A stretch of DNA of 64,000 nt from Odobenus rosmarus divergens (GCF_000321225.1 NW_004452178.1:273370-337369); one strand, 5' to 3'; shown: positions 1 to 12,870, counted from the first letter of the stretch. The notes: generated by a model not told the origin, from the sequence alone. Translations and numbers: made by a program.

Positions 1-164
1 AAAAAAAAAACCTTTTCATCATCTCCAACAAAAACTCTGTACCCATTAAACAATAATTTCTCCACCTTTCCCCACTTCAGTGAGCTTGTATCACACATTT
101 CCAGTGATATGGTTAGATTCCTTTGTAACAATCTGCTTTGCAGCCTGGGATCCTTTAACCTCCT
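1..164. other. Unassigned AT-rich sequence
   Basis: The stretch starts with ten A residues. Bases 12-65 vaguely resemble the 3' UTR of old L1 elements on the minus strand, which would fit the L1 that follows, but the match is too weak to extend that element. Confidence 0.3.
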
Positions 165-1185
165 AATTGATTTTTTTATTGCATACAATAAGGTTCACTC
201 TTTGTGCTGTAAAGTTACATGGGTTTTGATAAATGGACAGTGTCCTGTGTCTGCCATTACAATATCATACAGATAGACGCATACATTTAAAAAAAGTCCC
301 CTGGGCTTTATCTGTTCAATCCTACTCCCTCCCCAAACCCCTGATAACCACTAAATGATATAATGTCTCTATACTTTTGCCTTTTCCAGAATATTATTAA
401 AAAAACAGAATCAAAGCATGCAGCCTTTTCAAACTGGAAGGGTTTTTTCGCTTAGAAATACACATTTAAGGTACCTCTGCGTCTTTTTGTGGCTTGATAG
501 CGCATTTATTTTTATCACTAAGCAATATCCCATTGTATGGATTTACCACAATTTATCCATTCACCTACTAAACAACATTTTAGCTGCTTCCAGTTTTTGG
601 TGATTATGAATAATACTGCTATAAACATTACTGCACGGGTTTTTGTGTGAACATAACTTTTCAAGTCAGTTTGGTAAATATCTAGGAACACATATGGTAA
701 GACCATGTTTAGTTTTGTCAGAAACTGCCAAACTGTCTTCCAAAGTGGTTGTACCATTTTGTATTTCCACCAGCAATGAATGAGATTTCCTGTTGATCCA
801 CATCCTCATCAGCAATTGGTATTGTTAGGTTTGGGGATTTTAGTTATTCCAATAGGTACACAGTGGCATTTCATTGTTTTAATTTGCAGTTCCTTAATGA
901 CAGTTGATATTGGGCATCTTCTCATATGCTTATTTTTTATCTGCATATCTTTGGTGAGGTGCCTGTTTAAATCTTTGCCCATTTTTCATCAGGTTGTTTG
1001 TTTTCTTTTTGTTTAGTTTTAAGAGGGTTTTATGTTTCTTTAATGTTTTCAATGTGTACTTCTGCATGTTCTGGGTATTTATTAGATATGTGATTTGCAA
1101 ATATTTTCTCCCGGTCTATGGCTTGTCTATTCATTCTCTTAACAGTGCATTCTGCAGGGTTCACTTGTTTTTAAAACTTAGGTTT
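165..1185 (-). mobile_element. LINE-1 3' end, 5'-truncated and decayed
   Basis: The minus strand between 757 and 518 still encodes a recognisable C-terminus of the L1 ORF2 protein, with the blocks PLWKTVWQFL, SYVHTKTR, FIITKNWKQLKC and GEWI in the usual order. The sequence from 1185 down to 760 corresponds to the preceding part of ORF2 but carries stops and frameshifts. From about 517 down to 165 it runs into an L1M-type 3' UTR; the plus strand at 180-215 is the complement of the usual 3' terminal block. Endonuclease and reverse transcriptase domains are absent, so this is about 1 kb of a 6-kb element and cannot mobilise. The plus-strand frames over it (418-603, 780-1016, 994-1191) are antisense shadows. 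Confidence 0.9.
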
Positions 1186-2154
1186 AATTAATAATTCAAC
1201 ACTGACAAAATTCAGCCTTGTTTTTGTACTGGTCTAGATGTAAATTTACTCTTTGCTCACATCTTTCAATTATTCAAGTTTTAAAAGTCTGCTCAGATGG
1301 AGTTACTTTCCCAACAATATCCTTAATTCAGATTGGTTCAAAAAGTCAGGGAATTAGGGAGAACCCACCATGTGGAAGATCACAGCAACCTGTGGGTCCT
1401 CAGCAATGACACCATTCTTTCCCCCCTACTGCTCATTTAGGACTATATAAAAAGAGAAAGCTTGCTTGTTTCTGAGGGTCATCTCCAAATACAATTCCAC
1501 CAAAGAAAAACCAGAAGCCAGTGAAGTGAAAAGAAAATAGATCCCATACCATTTAAAACGATTGCACTAATTTTATGTAGTGGTAAACATCAATTTATTC
1601 AGCAGTAGATTTCAATTATGTTTCTAATTTGCAAATGCCCTCCAGTATATCTCAAATTAGAGGGCTAAGCACTAAGGAATGGCAAGACAATGACATTGCA
1701 ATTAGAAATTCTTCTAAAATATTCAATTAACTATTTGGGAAAGCAATAAATGTTCACCTTATTTATTGGTAAAGGACATATATGAAATGTGATTTAGATT
1801 AGATTCATAACTATGTTTCCTAGACTGGTTATGATCTATTTTCAGTGTAGGGGTATCTAGTTATATCTGAATCTGCTCTGGGATGGTTAGGATTTAGATA
1901 AGTTTCAGGATATCATGGAAAATTAACTATTTGGTTATTCTAAAAGATGTTAAAGAAACATGTCTAATTTTTACTATAATTGGATTTGGTGTGTTCAACA
2001 GAACATTAGAAAAACAAGAAAGCCATTTCGATCATATTCCTAGCATTGTGAGAAAATACCCAAAAGAGATCCTTATCTAATCCCTTTTATGTTTTTTTCA
2101 GATTCCCTTATCACCTTTTCTAACCTCCCTAATCCCAAAGAAATGTGAGAATCT
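1186..2154. other. No recognisable feature
   Basis: AT-rich sequence without an identifiable repeat or convincing open frame. A TATAAAAAG string near 1444 is not backed by any downstream gene. Confidence 0.4.
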
Positions 2155-2335
2155 GACAGACCTGTGTTTACAATCATAGTTTAACTTAGAGGATGTGTGA
2201 ATCTCGCTGAGTCTTAGTTTCTACAACTGAAAAGAAATAGGGAAAACACATGCCTTTTAGGGTTATTATGAGACCTCATTAAAATAATGGAGGTGAAAGG
2301 TGCACAATCCCCAGGACAATGTTAGCTTCCTCTCC
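2155..2335 (+). mobile_element. MIR SINE, degraded
   Basis: The order of blocks fits a MIR core: a 'tgagtcttagtttct' block, then an 'agggttattatgagacctcatta' type block broken by substitutions, then 'caggacaatgtta'. Many substitutions and no target duplication, as expected of an ancient SINE. Confidence 0.5.
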
Positions 2336-2460
2336 TTTATATGTTAATTTTCTTTCCCTTGAAATACATGCAACAAATGCCTTCATAATTTATATAAGAT
2401 GCCAGAGTCATGAACTTAGTGTTCCTTTTTGTTTCTTTGTTAAGAATACCCTACCTCTTG

Positions 2461-2644
2461 TGGTACCTGGGTGGCTCAGTTGGTTAAGCCTCTGACTCTT
2501 GATTTCAGCTCAGGTCATGATCTCAGGGTTGTGAGATCAAGCTCAGCGGGGAGTCTGCTTGAGATTCTCTCCCTCCCTTTCCCTCTGGCCCTCCCTCCCC
2601 TGTCTCTCTCTAAACTAAATAAATCTTAAAAAAAAAAAAAAAGC
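2461..2644 (+). mobile_element. CAN-SINE (older subfamily)
   Basis: The tRNA-like head reads TACCTGGGTGGCTCAGTTGG and is followed by the 'actcttgatttcagctcagg' block typical of the older CAN-SINE type, a CT-rich tract and an A15 tail. A 15-bp target duplication with two mismatches flanks it (2446-2460 and 2645-2659, sharing tacctcttg). It lies 120 bp from an inverted CAN-SINE at 2763. Confidence 0.95.
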
Positions 2645-2762
2645 ATATCTTACCTCTTGCACACAAATGTCTAGCTATTCCGTTGTTTGCACTGTCCAGG
2701 TACCCATTCTTCAGGTTAGATCCCCTTTGCCGGTTGCTGCCACACCCTCCACCACCCCTTCT

Positions 2763-2951
2763 TCTTCTTCTTTTTTTTTTTTAAGATTTTTATTTATTTA
2801 TTTGAGAGAGAGAGAGAGAGAACACAGAGAGGGAAGGGGAGAAGCAGACTCCCACCTGAGCAGGGAGCCCAATGCAGGGCTCTATCCCAGGACCCTGAGA
2901 TTATGATCTGAGCTAAGGCAGACCCTTAACCAACTGAGCCACCCAGGCGCC
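2763..2951 (-). mobile_element. CAN-SINE
   Basis: Read on the minus strand it starts with GGCGCCTGGGTGGCTCAGTT at 2951 and ends in an A-rich tail at 2763. A (GA)n stretch at 2804-2821 is the complement of the internal CT tract. The flanks 2746-2762 and 2952-2968 form a 17-bp target duplication with two mismatches (cctccaccaccccttct type). Confidence 0.95.
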
Positions 2952-2968
2952 CCTCCACTGCCCCTTCT

Positions 2969-4129
2969 GACAGGCATGCTGGGAATGAAGGACATAACAT
3001 ATTCAGGCATATTTTGAATATTTATTTGTATCTTTTTTTCCATGAAAGCAGGAATCATGTCCTATATACCTCATATTATGTGACATCTTCACAGTAGTTT
3101 CTTGGAGAATGTTTAGGAATGGATGGATGAAGGCAGGAAAGGAGTCAGGGAGAGAAGGAGGGAAGGAAGGGGGAAACGAAGGTGGTAACTAGCAGATAGA
3201 CGTGGAGAGCCTTTTCTCTCTTTTATAAGCAACTACCTGGAGAATAAAGCGAACTTGTGTTTCTTAATTAGAGCAGTCAAGATTTTAAGACATCTGGAGC
3301 ACATTAGTATGGTGTAGCATGGAAATTTGGTGCATCTCCTAGACATAAATGCCGCCTCATCGTTTGTCTTATCACCCTCAGTGCTTACGGTGAGATCCGG
3401 GCAAAACTTTGGGGGCTTCAGATTTTCTGAGCCCTCAAAGTATTTCCATCACTTTTCTAGTAATGCAAAGCTCCCCAGGTTCCTCTACACCCTCCCTTAC
3501 AAAACCTGCAAAGGATCTCATAAGCAACATGTGTGCATGTGCCTGCAATGAAACCATTGCAGCCATGCAAGTCTGTTTTCACCAGAGATCTCACTTCCAC
3601 GAAGTCCTGTAGAAAAAAATTTCAATTCCAGAGAAAGCTATTTTTTCTTAATTGCATATGGGTTTGGGAACGATACTGGAAAATTTCCCCTTCACCCTGA
3701 AGTCTTATTTTTCCCAAGTCGGTGCTGAAGTGAAGTTCGGTTGTTTTCCCGGTTGGTGGATTAGGCAGGATCCTAAAAATGGGTCTTTATCATCAGAAAT
3801 CTCAGGGTTTGAAAAGGGTTTTTCAGGATGAAATGGGGCCAAAGGACTATTTATGTACTGGAGTTACTGGTGTCCTGGCATCACATCCCTAAGGGTCATC
3901 TGGTTTCACAGACAGGATGTTCTTGGACCTGAGCCACCTCACCAAATAAATAAGCCTTCAAGAACACCTAGCCTCCTGGGCATGCCCTGCCCTTGCCCTT
4001 CTCTCCTTGTTTGACCTCAGTTCCGTTGCACACTGTAATCTGCTTCCCAATCTCCTTTTGGGCCTGTGAAAGGAATTTGTTTTGAAAAAATTCCCTTTAA
4101 ACAAGTAAACTGTCATTAAGACTGTGGAA
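2969..4129. other. No gene; purine-rich patch inside
   Basis: Nothing recognisable except a GGAA/GGGA-rich low-complexity patch at about 3131-3181. The short frames at 3327-3612 overlap in two phases and have no recognisable composition. Confidence 0.4.
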
Positions 4130-4260
4130 TACAGTTTATTCATTCCAAAAGCATTGATTGACTACACACCAAAGTTAGGCACCATAGAAAGTAAGAGCTT
4201 AGACAAAATTCCCATCCTTGGAATACTTGTATTTATAAAAGATCTTGTGGTTCAATGGGG
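4130..4260 (-). mobile_element. Possible L2 3' end, very degraded
   Basis: The plus strand follows, loosely, the complement of an L2 3' end: 'tttattcattcc', 'ttgattgactacaca', 'ttaggcaccatag', 'aaaattcccatcc'. The blocks are in the right order but identity is low. Confidence 0.4.
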
Positions 4261-5030
4261 ATTTTTTAATTCATTTATTAATTCATCACTCTCACTAAAG
4301 GCATTTTCTATTTCCAAAGTGCTATGATTTATGTGAGGCAACAAAAAAAGGGCTTTCTCTTTCCTCCATCTTTTGTCAATTGTTTGCTTTGTTCAAAGCG
4401 AGTACAATGCCATTTCAGTCAAATCACATTTGCTTCTATACAATATAAGTGTCATGTCAAAGTTACTGTATTATTATAGAAGTTAGTAAATATAAATAAA
4501 ATGCATTTTCAAAATAAAATGACATAAAACTTATTTTATTTTCCTATTTTCCCTAAGAAAGTATGGATTTCCCAGCAAAGTACTCTTTTTTTTCCTCTTT
4601 AATTTTTCTGTCTCTCCCTTCCCCATTCATGAGCACAGTTACATGCTAACAGCAGCCTTTGAAGCCCTAGCTGGATCAGAGGCAATCAGTCTTAGTGAAT
4701 ACTTTGGCAGGAAACCTCAAGGTTCAGGGCCATGAATGTCTTCTGCTCCCTCTCCAGAGATAGTGAGTGATCTTGGAGATGTTACATATTGTGAAGTCCC
4801 TAGAAATGGAAAAGCTGTGGGTCACTTAATCATCACATTCTATATTACCCAGCTTCTTTTCATTAACTTCTTTCTGGAACATTGTATTGAGTGTGTACAA
4901 CATGGGAGTAGAACTGTGCTAAATGTTCACTAGGGTGTAGATTTCCCCTGCTATTGATGGACTCCAAGTACAAAATGAGGAACCCTCAAAATGCCAACTT
5001 GATCCTTCATGTTAGAATCCTCTTTAACCC
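4261..5030. other. No recognisable feature
   Basis: AT-rich unassigned sequence. A weak MIR/L2-like piece near 4870-4930 ('tgtattgagtgtgtac') is too short to call. Confidence 0.35.
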
Positions 5031-5047
5031 AAGGCTTATATATTTTA

Positions 5048-5244
5048 TTTTTTTTTTAAAGATTTTATTTATTTATTTGACAGAGAGAGACAGTGAGAGC
5101 AGGAACACAAGCAGGAGGAGTGGGAGAGGGAGAAGCAGGCTTCCCGCTGAGCAGGGAGCCCGATGTGGGACTCGATCCCAGGACCCTGGGATCATGACCT
5201 GAGCCGAAGGCAGACGCTTAACGACTGAGCCACCCAGGCGCCCC
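5048..5244 (-). mobile_element. CAN-SINE (younger subfamily)
   Basis: Minus-strand copy, complete from head (GGGGCGCCTGGGTGGCTC, 5244 downward) through the B-box region (GGGATCGAGTCCC type) and CT tract to the AAATAAAATCTTT tail. A perfect 17-bp target duplication, aaggcttatatatttta, lies at 5031-5047 and 5245-5261. The perfect duplication and near-consensus sequence indicate a recent insertion. The plus-strand frame 4954-5202 runs into it and is not a gene. Confidence 0.97.
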
Positions 5245-5261
5245 AAGGCTTATATATTTTA

Positions 5262-6799
5262 GAAAGCAATTCCTCTATAGGTGTTTGATGTGTAAATATA
5301 AAAAAAGTGCTGAAAACAACTGCCCCTCCCCAGTCTGTGGGTCTATTTGTATTTGAAATAAAACCTAAAAATATAGTTCAGCAGGATCTTTATTGGATCG
5401 GCCAGTGCTATCTAAAATAAATGTTTCTCTTGTCAATTTTTCAGCGAACTTGTCAAAACCAAATAAAGAGATTTTCAGTGATCATTCTGTGTGTAAACAC
5501 AGTGCTATTTGTTCACTAAAGGAAACTGCTTCATGAAAATCAAATTATTACTGTGCCAACTAGTTTTTTCAAAGTTCTCTTTAGGCCTATGAAATTTTTT
5601 GGCAGTGCATTTTGTTTTTAGAAAGATGCTGGCGATTCCTTCCTGCAGGTAATGTGAAAGTAACAGACTCTGATCTATGTGACTACAAGGAGACATAAAG
5701 CATAGTTCGACCCTTCCTGGCCACCTCTAACTTCAATCAATATGGCAATTATAACCAAACATAATCAAATAATTTGGAGTGTTAAGACCCAGAAGATTGC
5801 AAAAGGCTCTGTAGGAGGTGTAAGGGCTCTTTTGATTCTCTCAGATTGACTGGGGAGCTGCCTCATCTCAATGCTTCAAACTCTAACTGAAACCACTCCA
5901 AAAGGAGAGAAATGGGATATTAGGAAGCAGATGACCTTTGAATCTATTTACACCTCTGGGCAGACACAGCAGTGAGGCTGTGAGGAGCTGTGAAGGCTAT
6001 TCTTCAATAGGAATCTTGTGTCGCTTGCACCTGCTTGAAAAGCGGGAAGAGCCACAGGAAGGTTTTCACAGTGTTGGCCTTCTATCTTCCAGAAAAACTC
6101 TGCCCCAAACAAACAAACAAGAAATCTTTTACTTTGCTCTGCTTTGTTGCACTTTTCAAGAATAAGATCATCCTGTCATCTTGCTATATTATCTTCTCCA
6201 GTAAGCAGACCCAGTGTCTGAAGTGTGTCAGAGCACTGTACTAGTTATCCATCAGGTCACTTCGATTAAATTCAATAAATAAGGCAGTAAACATGGTTTA
6301 TGGTTTATTAAAAGTACAATTGATTGCACACTGAAATATTCAGGGACCGCTGAATAAATCAACTAGTTAGCAAATTCAATATTTTCAGACAGGGCAAATT
6401 TATCCTGTAAGTACTCTGCAAAAAAGAAAACACTCTCCTGGTAGCCTTATATGTTCATTCTTAATGGAATAAGAGCCAAAGACTTAAAGGGGAATTCAGA
6501 GGCATTCTTCAAATAAGACTAACTTAACTCCAGTTTGAATATCTGCATCTTTACTCTTGAAACTCTCCCAAATGAGAAAATCAAAACCCCATTAATCTAT
6601 TCCTATGTCTCATAAAAACAATTAAGACATTCTTCCTATTTAACTTAAATCCTTTCTTATGTAATTGTAATCTTTGGAAATGAAGAGCGTGTGGGCCAGG
6701 AGGAAACATAATGCAAAGGTGTATATTGATCTAGCTCTCCATTTCTGCAGTGTCTGGTTCTTTTATATAAAGCCCTGTACCTTTCCACCACAATGACTC
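5262..6799. other. No recognisable feature
   Basis: About 1.5 kb of AT-rich sequence with no repeat I can name. The overlapping 75- and 69-codon frames at 5938-6244 are in different phases and look random. A short (AAAC)n string occurs at 6107-6121. Confidence 0.4.
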
Positions 6800-7470
6800 T
6801 AGCTAAGGTCTTCCATGCCCTGAGTGAGTACTGTCATCCCCACAACCTCTTTAATCCTCATCTGATTTGACCTCATTGCCGAATTTGACCAGCTCACCAT
6901 CCCTCCTCACCACACTTCCCCACACTACTGCACATTTGGATCTCAGACAGTTTCTCCTTATTTTCTGTTGCCTCCTATGTCTTCTGTCCCTAATGAATTT
7001 TGGTGTTCAGTCCTCTGTCTTTACCCTGCTTTTCTTAGGTGATACCACCACCTCCAAAGACTTCATCAGTCAATTGACATTAACCCTTAGATAAATACCT
7101 TGGACTTAAATTTCTTTCTAAGCTCCACACATATGCTGACTGCTGGACCTACAAGGAGTCTAACAACTATCTCACACCTAAGAAGTTCATCTTCCTCTCC
7201 AAACCTGCTATGTCTTGATTAGTGACGTCACCTTCCATCTAGCTGCCCAAGCCAGGGACCTCATAGTCACCGTAAGCATCTCCTACTTCCTCACCCTCCA
7301 CATTAACTGGTAACAGATTACACTAATTCTCCTTCTAAAACGCCTTTCAATATATCCACTTTTCTCCTTCCACGCCGCCAGCTCGGTTCAGGCCTTCAGT
7401 GGCTCTCATTTGGTCTGCTTTAACTGATCACCCTGACATCATTCTTACCCATCCGCTCTCATTTCTGCCT
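6800..7470 (+). mobile_element. L2 LINE remnant
   Basis: CT-rich sense strand matching, block by block, the L2 region downstream of the reverse transcriptase core: 'gaatttgaccagctcacc', 'tgttcagtcctctgtctttac', 'aagttcatcttcc', 'ccaaacctgct', 'gcccaagccagggacctcat' and 'cttcctcaccctcca'. Frames are broken by several stops; the 75-codon frame at 6867-7094 lies wholly inside. Confidence 0.75.
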
Positions 7471-7629
7471 CAGAAATCAGGGGCAAGTTAAAGTTCACTT
7501 TACAAAACAAAAATGGAACAGAGAGAATTTCTTTGATGGTTCTCTTTTGCCTACAAATATAAATTCAACCAGCCTGGTTCAAGGGCATTAGACACTGTAG
7601 TTGGTGCGACTGCATGCATTATGTCTAAA

Positions 7630-7785
7630 GATAATACACTGGAAGTTAGGAAAAGTGGTTTCTCATCCCACATATGGGTCCATATACTTCTTTTCCCGTC
7701 CTAAGCTTTACCATCTGTAAATGAGAGGGTTGGATTAGATGATTTCTGAGGATCTTTCCATTTCTGACATCTTTATGAGAAAAGC
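7630..7785 (+). mobile_element. MIR SINE
   Basis: The blocks 'accatctgtaaatgag', 'agggttggattagatgattt' and 'atctttccatttctgacat' match the 3' half of MIR closely. No target duplication visible. Confidence 0.75.
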
Positions 7786-10700
7786 AATTAAATATAATTA
7801 AGTTCATATCAGAAGACCAGTTGGGCTGCTTTGGGCTATCGCTACAGATATTATGAGCTTAATTCTTATTTTAGTTCTATTAACTATTATTTTATATATA
7901 AATAACAATATATAATATTAATATGTAAACTGTTTTGGGGGCATCTGTTCTTTGTCAGGCAGAGAAATCGATAGAAGCAGGAATCTGTTCTAATTCCCTA
8001 GGAATACCTGACTTAGTTGTAAGAGAGGAGAACACCCATAAATCCATATTATTTAGATGAATATTTTAATAAACAAATAAATAGGGAGAACACATAACTC
8101 TCCCATGCAGGAGAATTCCAAATTCTGATCTATTTACCCTTATCCATAAGAAGGTAAAGCATAGCTCCCCACCCCTTGAGTGTGGGCACCCTGCAAGTCA
8201 GAGTTTGGAAAGAGGAAGAAGGACAGACTATGTGTGGTCAGCAAGAAGAAGTGAGAAGAGGGTTACCCAGGTTACCCACCTGTCCCACACGCCTGTCGGA
8301 GAATGCGTGAGCTTGGACTTGCGAAAGTCTGGCATCAAAATCTAAGTCAATTCAATCTGGTACACAAAGCTTGAAGGCATAAACATGGGCTCCATGCAAG
8401 TTTTGAAGGTAGTTGGGATGAAAACATTGTCGTTCAGTGCAGGATAAGCAGGAGGTAGAGATAAATTCATTGAGATCTGGACGAGGTGATGCCGAGGACA
8501 GAATCCAGGCTCCTCACAGAGACCATCAGCAGGCACCAGAGAAGGTGAGAGCTGGAGTTCAATCTCCAATCCTTGCAAGAGAACTGAGATACTAAACCAG
8601 AACCCGAGACCAGATCAACAAGGCAGAGCTTAGAGAGGGCCTGAAACCCCATAAAGATGTATCTGTAAGCTTACTTTGGCCACTCTGAACATCAGACTGC
8701 ATAAACATGTCTAACTTGGACCCCACTCATCACTGGAGAAGAGACTCCCCAAGTGTTCTTTGGTCTGCTCAGCACCAGATTAGATGCTGGGTAGAGCTGA
8801 GCCTAAGCAAAGGAGCTGTCTCTGTCCACAGACGGGCAAGGCCCAAAAAAGCCAGGGCCTGGCAAGCAGGGTCTTTAGCCACAGAAGGGAAAGGTGGATC
8901 CCATGCAGACCCAAAGAGTTAGATTGGAGCGTTTCTGTGGCCACCAGACAGCTATAACTCTACCCAAGTATCCACTTATAGGGAAGAGACCTCCGTGAAA
9001 TGAATATATAGTAAGATTCAAGCAAATAGAGATATAAGCCAGCTTTTCAAATAATAAGTGTCTTGAGCCTCTCTTGCTAAAGGGCAGCATCATCTTCAAA
9101 ACATTCAGTGTTACAAGGAAGGAAGAGGAAAAATTGATTTCTCTCATCATATAAAAAGAACTACAGAAAATTAGGGTAGGATACACAGCTGTACTCCAAA
9201 CAGATCCTTGTGGTTTAGAACGCTTGTTTCAAATAAAAACTGCCCTCAAGAAAGAAAGACATTTTCCAACCATATATTTTATAGATTGTATCCTGTGTTA
9301 AAATATCAAATAAAGCCAAACAATCTGAGGGCTCATTCAGTTCTTTTAAAATCAAGCCAAACACCATTATTTTTTAGGGTCCCACAGGGATTTATCCAGG
9401 AGGAATATTCCCTTGACTGAAAGCAAAATGTTCACCCCTTGTGTCTAATTAGGTTTTCCAGGCACCCGCAGACAGTGACAATAGTCACACTGTGAAAGTG
9501 AAATTAGGAGTCAGATCATTTACTAGCAAGTTGAGGAGTATGTCTGGAGAGAATACCTTTGTTCCCACAAGTTCTAAGACTTTCTTAGCAGACAATCTCC
9601 ATTTTATTCTCTAAAGGGAAATTCCCTAAAAATTGGAGTTCTGTGGGCCTGGGGTGGGAGTGTGAGCAGATAATATACATCTGCTTGTAGTGCAAGACAA
9701 GGGATGGACAAGACATTCTTTCTTCATCAGTCGCTGTAGGAGAGGGGTCATGGTGGCAGGTGTTGTCACACATCCCTTCTACTAGAAGTGCCTGGGAGCT
9801 ACAGAGGAGGTGGACAGGTCACAGCTGCCTCCATCTCAAAACAGACCAGTTGTGGACTCTGTCCTAAGGTAACTTGGATAAGTCAATAAGTCATTTGGCA
9901 TCTAACGCCCTCTCTTGTCTTTTTTTGTTTGTTTCCATTGTAAAAGAATATATTTTTATTAGTCCATTTCAAAGATCAAAGATATTTTTGGTACTAGTGG
10001 GGGAGACTGGAGGACAATGCCCTACTGCTGGTTCTCTTCATCCAAGTTCCCAGTGTATAGTAGTCGACTGTGTTCACATTTACCAAAAGGACTGCTTCCT
10101 GGAAAGGGATGGAGAGGGTTGATTTACTGAGAGGGGCTAAAATAATTCAAGGCACATGGATTTATACCAGGAGAACATCTGCTTTACAGATCCTCAGACT
10201 GGTACATAGAAATAGAAAGCTAGAATCTTGAAAGTAAGGATACAGACTCTCAGTTTGATCAAGAAGATGATGAGACCCAAGCAGCTGTACCTTGGTATGA
10301 GTGGTGGTGTTTTTGTTTTGTTTTGTTTTTTGTTTTCAGTGGATCTGGAAAGTAACTATGAAAGCTAATCTGTTCTTTAACAAAAGAAACATGTACCGAT
10401 TTATGTGCCACCCCAAACATAGTTTTGTAGTTCTCTAGTTACCTGTGAATGTTGCATATTTACTTCTATCCCACCTGCTCTTTAAGAACTGGAAGTTCCT
10501 CTAAGGGAAACAGGAAGCTGTTTTGATTCTGATGAATATATGCCAACTCCCCAGCGAGGGACCCTGAGAAAACATGCTAACCATTTGCTTGCTTACAGCT
10601 TATCACTCGCTATTGTTCAGTCTCTCAGAAATTAAAGACTTACATGCACTCGTGGGCATACAAAGCCTTGGGTTTTATTTCCTTGTGTTAGGATTTCTGG

Positions 10701-11283
10701 ATCTGGGAAAAACTAGCAATTATTTCTTTTCAAAGGAATACTTAACTCTAATGTTCACATAACAAATAACACATAAACAAATAGTAAACAATGTTGACAT
10801 AAACAAATATGATTTTTACTTTGAAAGAGGGCTTATAAGCCACAGAAATGAATAAGTTCTTAGAATACACAACAGAGTCATGTATAATATGCATTTTTTA
10901 TAAATATATATTATAACATAAGTCCTTTTTCTTAAATTTATTTATATTCTCATTTCCTCAGTTTGTTTACTCTAGAGGGATCAATTAGCAAATCTCATCT
11001 TCTAAAATTAAATTCAGTTTCCATCTCTTTAAGAAATTATGAATAATATAGATATTAATTTTCAAATTTATTAATTTCCAGTAGAATGAGATGCAGAGAG
11101 GACCTTAATTTTCACACAATCCATTTTTAAACAACCCATTTCTACAAATAATTCTCTGAGAAAAGATTCATTAAAATTATATGGAAATAATACTGAGGCA
11201 TCAGCACAAAAATATGGTATATATAATGTTTTGCACTCTTACACAAGTGTTATTCTCTTCAAAATAAAAATTTTTCTAAACTA
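7786..11283. other. 3.5 kb with no gene found
   Basis: Mostly unassigned. 7860-7930 and 10740-11270 are very AT-rich. A (GTTTT)n-like microsatellite sits at 10309-10336. Bases 8165-8215 faintly resemble an old L1M 3' region. Open frames at 8342-9186 occur on both strands and overlap; none shows a recognisable motif. Confidence 0.4.
10309..10336. repeat. (GTTTT)n microsatellite
   Basis: Imperfect pentanucleotide repeat of GTTTT units ending in a T6 run. Confidence 0.8.
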
Positions 11284-11292
11284 CAAGTTTCC

Positions 11293-11509
11293 AGGGTGCC
11301 TGAGTGGCTCAGTCAGTTAACCATCTGCCCTCGGCTCAGGGACTCAGGTCGTGATCCCAGAGTCCTGAGATTGAGGCCTGAGTCATGCTCCCCCACTCAG
11401 CGGGGTGGGGTTTGTTTCTCTGTCTCCCTCTGCCCCTCACCCTGCTCATGCTCTCTCTCTCTCCCTCACACTCTCTCTCTCAAATAAATAAATAAATAAA
11501 ATCTTTAAA
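11293..11509 (+). mobile_element. CAN-SINE
   Basis: Head GGTGCCTGAGTGGCTCAGTC, diverged middle, CT tract and an (AAAT)n tail with AAATCTTT. A short imperfect target duplication (caagtttcc at 11284-11292; aagttccc after the tail) is compatible with an older insertion. The tail runs straight into a (TA)n tract. Confidence 0.93.
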
Positions 11510-11527
11510 ATATATATATATATATAA
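11510..11527. repeat. (TA)n microsatellite at SINE tail
   Basis: Nine TA units directly after the CAN-SINE A tail; probably seeded by tail expansion. Confidence 0.85.
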
Positions 11528-12729
11528 GTTCCCTACACAATTGTAGAGTCAAATAGCTACTTGATCCAATAAACAAATAGCCAGAGCTTTAGGAAGGGTT
11601 GTAGATCATGTTGTTGCTGTCAGAGCATAAGGTGCTTCCTTCCCAGCCAGAGTTCATATTAAGAAGAACAATAAGATGTCTCTTGAAATGTCATATTTAC
11701 TCTAAGACATTGTTTTTTGATTTGTGACAATGGAGAAGAAAAGTGCTTTGGACTAGGATTCAGGTGAAGTAACTTGATGAAGTATAGTGAAGATCAAATG
11801 GGTAATATGTATTAACCCCTTGCTGATTCCACTTTATGTTTGCCTGGCATTTTTCAGCTTGTTAAGGAAAATAACTAAGAAGTGAATTTTATCATTATGC
11901 AAATATGCAAAGCTATGGAAGATCTGTTTAAAATATTCTAAAGAATATGTAGCTAATCTCTTAAATGCTGGGGCTGCGGTTGGGGGGGGGGTTGTTGCAG
12001 GAAATGGAAGATCTCAGCCCAGATTGTTTGGAAAAAGTAGTGTCCTTCTGTCACTATGTGAAAAAGGGACAGGGAGATTGAGACCTAGAAGAGAGAGGAT
12101 CAGGGGCAGGGGTTGTCTTCCCTGGGTTGCTGTAGGGACAGTCGTCTTTAAAATTGAAAAGCTCATATTTCTTCTAGATAAATTCAGTGGCCGTTTTGGA
12201 ATCACCCACTTCTAAGCCTGCCCTCCTGAGGAACCCTTCAAGCTTTTAAAATAATATCATTTCTCTGATTATTCCCTTCCTTTAAGCACTGTTGTAGATT
12301 TCTAATGTAACAATAAATGATCAGATATACCTTTTTCCATTAAGTGCTACAAATCGAATTGGTTTCTTGGTTCAACAGTAGTGACTAGCTTTAAAAAAAA
12401 AATCCCCAAATCTAAAGAAATATCACTGAGATGACAAGCACTGGAGGTGAATGTGTCTGCATGGAGCTGTTGATTCGAGGATAGTTTCAGGGAAGTATTA
12501 GGCTCCATTTTTAGAATTTACTATTCACTGCAAGTAGATGGCACCTATTTTACTTACACTCAACACCAACCCTCAGTGACACTTTGCTGTGGCCCTGGAA
12601 CAAGAATTTTCCCAGCACAACTAGAATTTTCTTTTACCATTTGCTAGCTATTTTTTTTAGGAGTTCTGAGGCAAATGTCCACTATTAGCTCTTTAAGCAA
12701 CTGTAGAGAACAGAGTATTGATCTTGCCA
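11528..12729. other. No recognisable feature
   Basis: Unassigned sequence with a poly-G run at 11981-11990. The opposite-strand 63-codon frames at 12014-12215 overlap each other and are not convincing. Confidence 0.4.
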
Positions 12730-12870
12730 TAAAAAGAACTGAAGTATTCCTAGGACTAGTTGTGTGATGTTGGTGAGTTCCTTAAATTCTTCTCAGTTGC
12801 AAAATTTCCTCCTGTAAAATCCTTAATATAATACCTACCTCATAGGTCATAGGAGATGGAAGGTCATTAG
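12730..12870 (+). mobile_element. MIR SINE, degraded
   Basis: Shows the MIR order 'ctagttgtgtgatgttgg', 'cagttgcaaaatttcctcc' and 'aatacctacctcatagg'. Confidence 0.55.

Noticed and set aside
518..757. 79-codon minus-strand frame as a gene
   Set aside because: It is the decayed C-terminus of L1 ORF2, part of a truncated element.
1444..1452. TATA-box-like string
   Set aside because: No downstream exon or initiator context; AT-rich DNA gives such strings often.
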